Below, one piece after another: positions 1 through 5,064 of a DNA stretch of 6,447 nt. How positions within the stretch are numbered: the first letter of the stretch is position 1; each line of letters opens with the position of its first letter. Source of the DNA: Candidatus Goldiibacteriota bacterium (GTDB lineage: Bacteria; Oederibacteriota; PGYV01; DSYL01); contig JAOAAI010000260.1 of NCBI GenBank assembly GCA_026418955.1, positions 1 through 6,447 on the forward strand, given 5' to 3'. Position numbers and translations under genes: made by a program. The notes beneath the pieces are model-generated. The model was given only the letters and a program-made list of their open reading frames with translations. It had not been told where the DNA came from and searched no databases.

Positions 1-367
1 ATATCGCAATATATTTGTTATTTTGTTCTTCTATTGCATTTTTTATTAAATAAAAAAACGTTATAAAAAAAAATATAACCCCCAACACTCTAACTGATAT
101 TATTAAATCAATTTTAAATAACCCCAGAAAAGAAATTAAAATTATCCATAAAAAATTTGAATAACCTTCAACAGGTATGCCATCAGTCCATGTTAGACCT
201 TTGCCTGCTAAAAATCTTTTTGCATATTGCAAAGAAATCAAAGCATCATCAGCAATAAAAGGCAAATAATAAGCAGCATGACCTACTATAAAAGCAAAAC
301 AAAATAAAAGAATAAAATAATAATAAATATTATGATTATATTTATTTCTACATTTATTTTCAATCAT
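1..367 (-). CDS. GT-C-like polytopic membrane glycosyltransferase, N-terminal fragment
   Basis: This is an open frame of 122 codons that begins at ATG 367 and runs off the left edge without a stop, so only the N-terminus is visible. A short polar, basic N-terminus is followed by a hydrophobic segment (about residues 14-37). An Asp-Asp pair (D40, D41) follows in IADDALISLQYAKRF, then a GKGLTW stretch and VEGYSNFLW (66-74), then two more hydrophobic segments (about 74-84 and 87-108). A DDA(Y/F/L)IS..YA motif followed by VEGY(T/S)N.LW is typical of GT-C-fold enzymes of the AftB/GT39-like kind. These use polyprenyl-phosphate sugars at the outer face of the cytoplasmic membrane, with the acidic pair in the first periplasmic loop as the likely catalytic site. 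No Shine-Dalgarno sequence is visible before the ATG. The start is supported by a near-consensus promoter whose predicted transcript begins about 28 nt upstream. The sugar donor and acceptor cannot be told from this fragment, and the rest of the gene is needed to name the family. Confidence 0.75.
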   Translation of the reverse strand, partial: MIENKCRNKYNHNIYYYFILLFCFAFIVGHAAYYLPFIADDALISLQYAKRFLAGKGLTWTDGIPVEGYSNFLWIILISFLGLFKIDLIISVRVLGVIFFFITFFYLIKNAIEEQNNKYIAI

Positions 368-401
368 TTTTTTTAAAATATAAGTTTTATTATAGTAATA
401 A

Positions 402-430
402 ATTATACAATATAAAATAAATTAAGTCAA
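402..430 (-). promoter_or_regulatory. sigma70-type promoter for the glycosyltransferase gene
   Basis: On the minus strand a TTGACT -35 box (425-430) is separated by exactly 17 bp from a perfect TATAAT -10 box (402-407). The expected transcription start is near 395, which gives a leader of about 28 nt before the ATG at 367. Eleven of the twelve consensus bases match, which is strong even against an AT-rich background. The box sits in the 191-nt gap after the aldolase gene, so the glycosyltransferase is probably transcribed on its own. Confidence 0.75.
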
Positions 431-558
431 AATCAATATAATTTATATTTATGTGGGATTACAATAGGTTATATAATTATCTTTATTAAAATTTATATTT
501 TTATTTTAATGTTATATTATTTTTATAAAAAAAATAATTATATTTTGCTCTAATTTTA

Positions 559-1491
559 TTATATCTTTCCTGAACAACCTAGTACATTTCTTATTTTATG
601 TTTTACCACCTCTTTTATAGCATCTCTTGCAGGGCCTAAATATTTTCTAGGATCAAATTCTTCTGGTTTTGTATAAAATATTTCTCTTATAGTTGCTGTC
701 ATTGCAATTCTAAGATCTGTATCTATATTTATTTTTGCAACACCCATAGATGCAGCTTTTCTAAGCATCTCTTCTGGCACACCTTGAGCACCGGGCATCT
801 TGCCACCATATTTATTACATTTTTCTACAAGATATTGTGGTACGGATGATGCACCATGTAAAACAAGAGGATATCCAGGAGGCAATAAATTCATAATTTG
901 CTGCAATCTTTCAAAATCTAATTTTGGTTCACCTTTAAATTTGTATGCTCCATGACTTGTTCCTATTGCAACCGCTAAAGAATCGCACCCTGTCCTTTTT
1001 ACAAATTCTGCAGCCTGTTCAGGATTTGTAAATTTAGCATCTGCTTCTGATACGTTTACCGCATCCTCAATACCAGCTAATTTTCCAAGTTCTGCTTCAA
1101 CCACAACACCCTTTGAATGTGCATAATCAACCACTCTTTTTGTTTCTTTTATATTTTCTTCAAAAGGAAGACGTGACGCATCAATCATCACAGATGTAAA
1201 ACCACCATCAACACATTGTTTGCATATTTCAAAATCCTCTCCGTGGTCTAAATGAAGTGCAATTGGAAGACCTGAATCTTCCTCAGCTGCTTTAACAAGA
1301 TGTATCAAGTATCCAGGTCTGGCATATTTCCTGGCTCCAGCAGATACCTGTAAAATCAATGGTGCTCTTTCTTCTTTTGCAGCATCAACAATACCCTGTA
1401 AAATTTCCATATTGTTAACATTAAAAGCACCGATTGCATAACCCTCTTTATTTGCTCTTTCAAACATTTCTTTTGTTCCAACTAACGGCAT
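559..1491 (-). CDS. fba: Class II (zinc-dependent) fructose-bisphosphate aldolase
   Basis: This 310-residue protein is predicted to cleave fructose 1,6-bisphosphate reversibly into glyceraldehyde 3-phosphate and dihydroxyacetone phosphate in cytoplasmic glycolysis and gluconeogenesis. It is a single TIM-barrel domain with the class II hallmarks. These are the LHLDHG motif, with catalytic D82 and zinc ligand H83, E134 in EAELG, zinc ligand H180 in GTSHG, and H212 in LHGASS. The phosphate- and substrate-binding NIDTD motif spans 255-259. The length fits the shorter class II subgroup (about 305-325 residues). The ATG is set by a perfect AGGAGG (1497-1502) five bases upstream and by the conserved N-terminal start (PLV.TKEMF..A...GYAIGAFNVNN). 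A promoter lies in the gap after rplQ. A tagatose-bisphosphate aldolase activity is possible in this superfamily but is less likely from these motifs. It is not normally part of the ribosomal operon, so its position here is a local arrangement. Confidence 0.95.
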   Translation of the reverse strand: MPLVGTKEMFERANKEGYAIGAFNVNNMEILQGIVDAAKEERAPLILQVSAGARKYARPGYLIHLVKAAEEDSGLPIALHLDHGEDFEICKQCVDGGFTSVMIDASRLPFEENIKETKRVVDYAHSKGVVVEAELGKLAGIEDAVNVSEADAKFTNPEQAAEFVKRTGCDSLAVAIGTSHGAYKFKGEPKLDFERLQQIMNLLPPGYPLVLHGASSVPQYLVEKCNKYGGKMPGAQGVPEEMLRKAASMGVAKINIDTDLRIAMTATIREIFYTKPEEFDPRKYLGPARDAIKEVVKHKIRNVLGCSGKI

Positions 1492-1526
1492 ATTATCCTC
1501 CTAAATAATAAAAATGAAAATAGTTT

Positions 1527-1555
1527 ATAATATATTAAATAAAAATTAAAATCAA
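1527..1555 (-). promoter_or_regulatory. Probable sigma70-type promoter for the aldolase gene
   Basis: A minus-strand TTGATT (-35, 1550-1555) is followed after 17 bp by TATTAT (-10, 1527-1532). The predicted start is near 1520, about 28 nt before the aldolase ATG and upstream of its AGGAGG site. Nine of twelve consensus bases match. Because the region is almost entirely A and T, a chance match is possible. The location, directly after the rplQ stop and before a gene of another pathway, is what makes it plausible. Confidence 0.5.
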
Positions 1556-1568
1556 TGTAGCATTTTTT

Positions 1569-2051
1569 TTATTTTGTTTTTTCTTTCTTTGAGTCTTTTT
1601 GTTTTGTCTCTTTTTTTTCTTTTGTTTCTTTTTCAGGTTTTTCTTCCTGTTTTTTACTCTGGTCTTTTGGTTCTTCTAGCTTCTTGTATATTTTCTCTCT
1701 ATCAATGAACTCTATATAAGCCATCGGCGCATTATCACCAGCTCGACCTTCAAGTTTTAAAATCCTTGTATAACCTCCATTTCTATCTGCATATAACGGA
1801 GCTACTTCTTTACAAAGTTTAGTAAGTAATGACTTATCTGTTACTATCCTTGCAATTTGTCTTATATTATGCAAACCACCTTTCTTCGCTTTTGTTATAA
1901 GTGGCTCTATAACAGTTCTTAAATATTTTGCCTTTGCAACTGTAGTTTTAATCCTTCCATATTTTATAAGTTGTGCACACAGCATTTTCATAAGTGCCTT
2001 TCTATGATCTTTTGGTCTGCCAAATTTTTTTCCACTTTTTAAATGTCTCAT
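1569..2051 (-). CDS. rplQ: 50S ribosomal protein L17 with lysine-rich C-terminal tail
   Basis: L17 is a large-subunit protein that binds 23S rRNA. The N-terminal part is characteristic: MRHLKSGKKFGRPKDHRKALMK (family form MRH...G.KLGR...HRKA), then the KTT.AKAK.LR..IEPLIT.AK block at about 35-60, and the GGYTRILKLEGRAGDNAPMAYIEFID core ending near residue 118. Bacterial L17 commonly stops soon after this point. Here about 35 more residues of almost only K, E, Q, D and T follow (roughly 124-160), making 160 residues in all. The tail looks disordered. The gene is the last of the alpha operon, 20 nt after rpoA. An AGGGG (2059-2063) lies seven bases before the ATG. No intrinsic terminator is visible after the stop. 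Confidence 0.97.
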   Translation of the reverse strand: MRHLKSGKKFGRPKDHRKALMKMLCAQLIKYGRIKTTVAKAKYLRTVIEPLITKAKKGGLHNIRQIARIVTDKSLLTKLCKEVAPLYADRNGGYTRILKLEGRAGDNAPMAYIEFIDREKIYKKLEEPKDQSKKQEEKPEKETKEKKETKQKDSKKEKTK

Positions 2052-2063
2052 GTCATTACCCCT
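2049..2063 (-). promoter_or_regulatory. rplQ ribosome-binding site with overlapping decoy ATG
   Basis: The minus strand reads AGGGGTAATGACATGAGA. The AGGGG (2059-2063) has seven bases before the true rplQ ATG (2049-2051). An earlier, out-of-frame ATG (2054-2056) lies only two bases after it and would read ATG ACA TGA. The decoy's stop overlaps the true start. The true start is fixed by the conserved MRH start of L17. Confidence 0.6.
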
Positions 2064-2071
2064 TTAATTCT

Positions 2072-3070
2072 TTATTTATTTGCCTTTGCCAATTTTTTTA
2101 TTTCTTTCATTGTTTCTTTATCTATCTTCATTCCAAAACTCAAACCCATTTCAGCAAGGACTTCTTTAATCTCATTAAGTGATTTACGCCCGAAATTTCT
2201 ATATTTAAGCATATCTATCTCTGTCTTCACAACTAAATCTGCAATTGTTTTAATATTTGCATTTTTAAGACAGTTAGAAGAACGAACAGAAAGTTCTAAT
2301 TCTTCTACACTTTTAGCAAGCAATAATTTTTGCTTTTCTTTTTCTTCATCTATCTTTTCTTCCTTTAACTCTAACTCACCTTCTTGTGTTATAAATATGT
2401 TAAGATATTCTTTCAAAATCAGCGCTGCCTGCGTTACTGCTGTTTCTGGGTCTATTCTACCATCAGTTGTTACTTCAAGTATCAATCTATCATAATCAAT
2501 AATCTGCCCCACTCTTGTATTCTCCACTTCAATCTTTACATTTAAAACTGGTGTAAAAATAGAATCTATCGGTATTGTACCAATAGGCATATCCTGGCGT
2601 GCATTTTTATCCGCTGTCACATAACCCCTACCAGTATCAACCTCCATCTCCATTGATAACCTGGCATCCCTACTTGTGAGTGTCGCAATATGCAGTTCTG
2701 GATTTATTATCTTTATATCGCTATCACATTTTATATCTCCTGCTGTTATTTCTCTCTCACCACTCACATCCAGATATATTTTTTTTGGAGTGTCACTATC
2801 CATGGAAATTTTTACTTGTTTTAAATTTAAAATTATCTCTGAGACATCTTCCATCACACCTGGTATTGTCTGAAATTCATGTTGTACTCCATCAATTTTC
2901 ACAGATGTTATTGCGGCTCCAGGGATAGAAGAGAGTAGTATTCTTCGTAAAGCATTTCCTATCGCTATAGCATAACCACGTTCAAATGGTTCACAAATAA
3001 ACTTTCCAAATTTATCACTCAATTCAACTTTTTCTAATTTTTTTGGCTTTTGCAAATTTTTCCACTTCAT
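2072..3070 (-). CDS. rpoA: DNA-directed RNA polymerase subunit alpha
   Basis: The alpha subunit dimerises to nucleate assembly of RNA polymerase, and its C-terminal domain contacts UP-element DNA and activators. At 332 residues it has the usual length. The N-terminal domain covers about 1-230 and includes the assembly signature FERGYAIAIGNALRRILLSS (about 29-48). It continues through DVSEIILNLK and RGYV.A to a conserved DGRIDPE.AV..AA.IL.EYL stretch (about 204-224). A charged E/K-rich linker (about 231-250) leads to the C-terminal domain (about 253-316). The domain contains LELSVRSSNCLKNANI, in which R263, N266 and C267 align with the DNA-contacting R265, N268 and C269 of E. coli, followed by GRKSLNEIKEVL with K296 and S297. 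A basic helix-like tail, KETMKEIKKLAKANK, closes the protein. It lies 23 nt after rpsD and 20 nt before rplQ. Confidence 0.99.
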   Translation of the reverse strand: MKWKNLQKPKKLEKVELSDKFGKFICEPFERGYAIAIGNALRRILLSSIPGAAITSVKIDGVQHEFQTIPGVMEDVSEIILNLKQVKISMDSDTPKKIYLDVSGEREITAGDIKCDSDIKIINPELHIATLTSRDARLSMEMEVDTGRGYVTADKNARQDMPIGTIPIDSIFTPVLNVKIEVENTRVGQIIDYDRLILEVTTDGRIDPETAVTQAALILKEYLNIFITQEGELELKEEKIDEEKEKQKLLLAKSVEELELSVRSSNCLKNANIKTIADLVVKTEIDMLKYRNFGRKSLNEIKEVLAEMGLSFGMKIDKETMKEIKKLAKANK

Positions 3071-3085
3071 TATTTCATATCCCCT
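3068..3085 (-). promoter_or_regulatory. rpoA ribosome-binding site with overlapping decoy ATG
   Basis: The minus strand reads AGGGGATATGAAATAATG. The AGGGG (3081-3085) lies ten bases before the rpoA ATG (3068-3070), a long spacing. An out-of-frame ATG (3076-3078) two bases after the AGGGG reads ATG AAA TAA, and this TAA shares a base with the true ATG (TAATG). No in-frame alternative start exists between the AGGGG and 3070. Confidence 0.55.
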
Positions 3086-3093
3086 TTCTTTAA

Positions 3094-3732
3094 TTATTTT
3101 GAATATAATTCAACAATTAATTGTTCCTGTATAGGAACAGAAATATCAGTTCGCGTTGGTTGATTTTTTATAAGTATTTCTTTTTTATCATAATTTACTT
3201 CAAACCATGATGGTGTTGTTTTCTTTTTTTGAGCTTCACTTATTGCTTTTAGGACATTTTCATTATTTGAGATACTTTCAGATAAACTTATCCTCTGTCC
3301 TGGTTTTACCTGATACGATGGAATATTTATTCTTTTACCATTGACCAAAACTTTACCATGGGTCACAAAAAGTCGAGCTTGCCTGCGTGAAAGTGCAAAT
3401 CCACCTTCATAAACAACATTATCAAGACGTGTTGCAAGAAGCCGTAAAAGATTCTCCCCTGTTTCGCCAGGTAATCTATTTGCAATTGAAAAATAACGCC
3501 TAAACTGCCTTTCAAAAATACCATATATTCTCTTAGCTTTTTGTTTTTCCCGTAATTGCTTACCATACTCTGATAACTTCCTCCTTGGAGAATTATGATG
3601 CATACCTGGAATATAAGGACGTCTAGAAGTTGAACATGCGCACTTTTCGGTTAAACATCTCTGACCTTTCAAAAATAATTTCATTCCTTCTCTTCTACAT
3701 AATCTACATAATGCTTTTGTATATCTTGCCAA
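3094..3732 (-). CDS. rpsD: 30S ribosomal protein S4, zinc-binding form, TTG start
   Basis: S4 is a primary 16S rRNA-binding protein that starts assembly of the 30S body, and in E. coli it represses its own operon. The 212-residue product has the family length. The N-terminus carries C9-X2-C12-X13-C26-X4-C31, the zinc-knuckle pattern of C+ S4 proteins such as that of Thermus, followed by RRPYIPGMH. The EKQKAKRIYGI.ERQFR block is at about 61-78. The S4 RNA-binding domain follows with RLDNVVYEGGFALSRRQARLFVTHGKVLVNGKRINIPSY (about 101-139). The C-terminus (VPIQEQLIVELYSK) is typical. The start codon is TTG at 3730-3732, fixed by a perfect AGGAGG seven bases upstream and by the conserved (M)ARYT start. 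No ATG fits. The gene sits between rpsK and rpoA, the usual place. Confidence 0.98.
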   Translation of the reverse strand: MARYTKALCRLCRREGMKLFLKGQRCLTEKCACSTSRRPYIPGMHHNSPRRKLSEYGKQLREKQKAKRIYGIFERQFRRYFSIANRLPGETGENLLRLLATRLDNVVYEGGFALSRRQARLFVTHGKVLVNGKRINIPSYQVKPGQRISLSESISNNENVLKAISEAQKKKTTPSWFEVNYDKKEILIKNQPTRTDISVPIQEQLIVELYSK

Positions 3733-3739
3733 TTTTGTA

Positions 3740-3745
3740 CCTCCT
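3740..3745 (-). promoter_or_regulatory. Shine-Dalgarno AGGAGG that sets the TTG start of rpsD
   Basis: A perfect AGGAGG lies in the 23-nt rpsK-rpsD gap with seven bases before TTG at 3732. It decides the non-ATG start, because the encoded residues ARYT directly after the TTG match the S4 N-terminus. Confidence 0.85.
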
Positions 3746-3755
3746 GCAAATAATC

Positions 3756-4130
3756 TCAGACCCTTCTTTTTTTAGGTGGCCTGCAACCATTGTGTGGTAT
3801 TGGTGTTACATCTTTAATTAAAGTGATTTCAAGCCCAACCGTTTGCAAAGACCTTATCGCTGGTTCTCTGCCTTCACCTGGTCCTTTTACATATACTTCT
3901 ACTTTACGCACACCAAGATCATATGCAGCCTTACCTGCTTTTTCTGCTGCAAGCTGTGCTGCAAATGGTGTTGATTTTCTTGAACCCTTCATACCAACTG
4001 TACCACCACTTGCCCATGATATTGTATTGCCTTCTTTAGTTGTAATTGTAACAATAGTATTATTAAATGTTGCTTTTATGTGAGCAATTGCAATCTCTGG
4101 TATTACTTTATGTTTTTTTGACTTTGCCAA
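3756..4130 (-). CDS. rpsK: 30S ribosomal protein S11, TTG start
   Basis: S11 lies in the platform of the small subunit near the mRNA exit path. The 124-residue protein is full length and strongly conserved. It has the AHIKATFNNTIVTIT block (about 16-30), SWASGGTVGMKGSRKSTPFAAQ (about 38-59) and AAEKAGKAAYDLG (about 61-73). It then has VEVYVKGPGEGREPAIRSL (about 77-95) and the C-terminal KDVTPIPHNGCRPPKKRRV. The start is TTG at 4128-4130, with AGGAGG (4137-4142) six bases upstream. The residues AKSKKHK right after it are those expected at the S11 N-terminus. It follows rpsM by 24 nt and precedes rpsD by 23 nt, so it is in the same transcript. Confidence 0.98.
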   Translation of the reverse strand: MAKSKKHKVIPEIAIAHIKATFNNTIVTITTKEGNTISWASGGTVGMKGSRKSTPFAAQLAAEKAGKAAYDLGVRKVEVYVKGPGEGREPAIRSLQTVGLEITLIKDVTPIPHNGCRPPKKRRV

Positions 4131-4136
4131 AATAAA

Positions 4137-4142
4137 CCTCCT
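4137..4142 (-). promoter_or_regulatory. Shine-Dalgarno AGGAGG that sets the TTG start of rpsK
   Basis: A perfect AGGAGG in the rpsM-rpsK gap lies six bases before TTG at 4130. No ATG or GTG at a suitable distance would give the conserved S11 N-terminus, so the TTG is taken as the start. Confidence 0.85.
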
Positions 4143-4154
4143 TTAATATCTTTT

Positions 4155-4547
4155 TTATTCTGATTTTTCTTTTTTCCCAGGCTTTTTAGCTCCAACCGTC
4201 TTTCTAGGTCCCTTTCTTGTTCTTGCATTGGAACGCGTCCGCTGTCCACGCACAGGCAATCCCTTTCTATGACGTATACCTCTATAACATCCTATATCAA
4301 TTAAACGTTTTATATTTTGTGCCACTTCTTTACGTAAATCACCTTCAACTTTTATTCCACTTTTAACTATAACTTCTTGTATTTTATGAATTTCTGCTTC
4401 TGTTAAATTATAAACCCTTGTATCTGGATTTACATTTGCTTCTTTTAAAATTTTTCTAGAAAGAGAAAGTCCAATTCCATATATATAAGTTAATGCTATC
4501 TCAATTCTTTTATTTTTCGGTAAATCAACACCAACTATTCTTGCCAT
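4155..4547 (-). CDS. rpsM: 30S ribosomal protein S13
   Basis: S13 sits in the head of the small subunit and makes intersubunit bridges and P-site tRNA contacts. The 130-residue product opens with ARIVGVDLPKNKRIEIALTYIYGIG (family form ARIAGVDLP.NKR....LTYIYGIG). It continues with the helix-two-turn-helix region and LRKEVAQNIKRLIDIGCYRGIRHRKGLPVRGQRTRSNARTRKG in consecutive order from about 76 to 114. It ends in the basic extended tail (KKPGKKEKSE) that reaches toward the tRNA sites. It starts at ATG 4547 with AGGAGG (4553-4558) five bases upstream. It is the first gene after the 134-nt spacer following rpmJ and the first of the alpha-operon set. Confidence 0.98.
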   Translation of the reverse strand: MARIVGVDLPKNKRIEIALTYIYGIGLSLSRKILKEANVNPDTRVYNLTEAEIHKIQEVIVKSGIKVEGDLRKEVAQNIKRLIDIGCYRGIRHRKGLPVRGQRTRSNARTRKGPRKTVGAKKPGKKEKSE

Positions 4548-4620
4548 CTATTCCTCCTATTTCCAACATATTTTAATAAAATTTTTATTCAAAAAGTTTT
4601 ATATATTTCTTTTTAATCGG

Positions 4621-4659
4621 TTTTAAAGTAGTAGTTCTAATTTAATGAACTTTTTAAAA
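4621..4659 (-). other. Imperfect AT-rich hairpin in the rpmJ-rpsM spacer
   Basis: In the minus-strand RNA, TTTTAAA (4653-4659) can pair with TTTAAAA (4621-4627), and inside this AGTTC (4647-4651) with GAACT (4633-4637). That leaves a nine-base loop and an asymmetric 1x5 internal loop. It lies in the 134-nt spacer before rpsM, where the S4-binding translational control element is found in E. coli. The structure is mostly A-U pairs, so it is weak. It has no U-run of a terminator. A role is not shown. Confidence 0.25.
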
Positions 4660-4681
4660 CATCTTTAATGAACATTATTTA

Positions 4682-4795
4682 TTATCCCTGTCGCTGCTTA
4701 TGTTTTGGGTTTTCACAAATTACAAAAATTTTACCTTTTCTTTTCACTATCTTGCATTTAGCACATATTTTTTTTACTGATGCACGAACCTTCAT
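4682..4795 (-). CDS. rpmJ: 50S ribosomal protein L36
   Basis: L36 is the smallest large-subunit protein and binds 23S rRNA. The 37-residue product, MKVRASVKKICAKCK... ending NPKHKQRQG, matches the family over its whole length. It is the zinc-binding form, with C11, C14, C27 and H32 as the metal ligands. Its ATG (4793-4795) overlaps the infA TGA (4792-4794) in an ATGA, so the two are probably translationally coupled. A GGAG lies eight bases upstream inside the end of infA. The stop is TAA at 4682-4684, followed by 134 nt before rpsM. Confidence 0.98.
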   Translation of the reverse strand: MKVRASVKKICAKCKIVKRKGKIFVICENPKHKQRQG

Positions 4796-5040
4796 TTTTC
4801 ATTCTCCTTTTTTTCCTTTTTCTTATCATGTCTGTATATTATTCTTCCCTTGGTTAAATCATACGGTGACAATTGTACTGTAACTTTATCACCAGGTAAA
4901 AGACGTATAAAATTCATTCTCATTTTACCTGATACATGAGCAAGTATTTTGTGCCCATTGCTAAGCTCTACGCGAAAAGTCGCGTTAGGTAATGGTTCAA
5001 TTATTACACCTTCTGCTTCTATCATATCTTCTTTTGACAT
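4792..5040 (-). CDS. infA: Translation initiation factor IF-1
   Basis: IF-1 occupies the ribosomal A site during initiation and helps IF-2 and IF-3. The product is one OB-fold domain. MSKEDMIEAEGVIIEPLPNA is followed by FRVELSNGHKILAHVSGKMRMNFIRLLPGDKV (about 22-53) and V.LSPYDLTKGRIIYRH (about 55-70), nearly residue for residue as expected. The usual protein is about 72 residues and ends after YRHK. This one has 82, with an added KKKEKKENEK tail. The gene begins 24 nt after map with a modest AGAGG (5050-5054) nine bases before the ATG. It overlaps rpmJ by 4 nt. Confidence 0.98.
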   Translation of the reverse strand: MSKEDMIEAEGVIIEPLPNATFRVELSNGHKILAHVSGKMRMNFIRLLPGDKVTVQLSPYDLTKGRIIYRHDKKKEKKENEK

Positions 5041-5064
5041 ATATAAAAACCTCTATAAAAAATT

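Noticed and set aside
516..538. Inverted repeat ATTATTTTT / AAAAATAAT after the aldolase gene as a possible terminator
   Set aside because: The stem is entirely A-T with a five-base loop, and the RNA has no U-run after it. In such an AT-rich gap it is expected by chance.
1569..1690. Possible frameshift at the end of rplQ producing the charged tail
   Set aside because: The tail is in frame with the L17 core through the last conserved block and ends at a clean stop before the fba promoter. The simple K/E tail looks like an extension rather than out-of-frame translation.
2043..2495. 150-codon open frame on the plus strand, antisense to rpoA
   Set aside because: It is a low-complexity Ser/Phe/Ile-rich shadow of rpoA with no family resemblance and no ribosome-binding site. 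rpoA on the other strand is conserved throughout.
3363..3566. 67-codon minus-strand frame inside rpsD in another phase
   Set aside because: It overlaps the S4 RNA-binding domain, whose frame is conserved. The alternative product resembles nothing and lacks a ribosome-binding site.
3790..4083. 97-codon open frame on the plus strand opposite rpsK
   Set aside because: It lies wholly inside the strongly conserved rpsK and has no recognisable domain. It is an antisense shadow.
4565..4592. TTGAAT-16-TATGTT as an internal promoter for rpsM
   Set aside because: Only 8 of 12 consensus bases match. Transcription would begin inside the rpsM Shine-Dalgarno sequence, about 11 bases before the ATG, leaving no usable ribosome-binding site.
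4644..4679. Twelve-codon frame beginning ATGTTCATT after rpmJ as a leader peptide
   Set aside because: There is no Shine-Dalgarno sequence, no run of regulatory codons and no attenuator hairpin after it. A frame this short is expected by chance.
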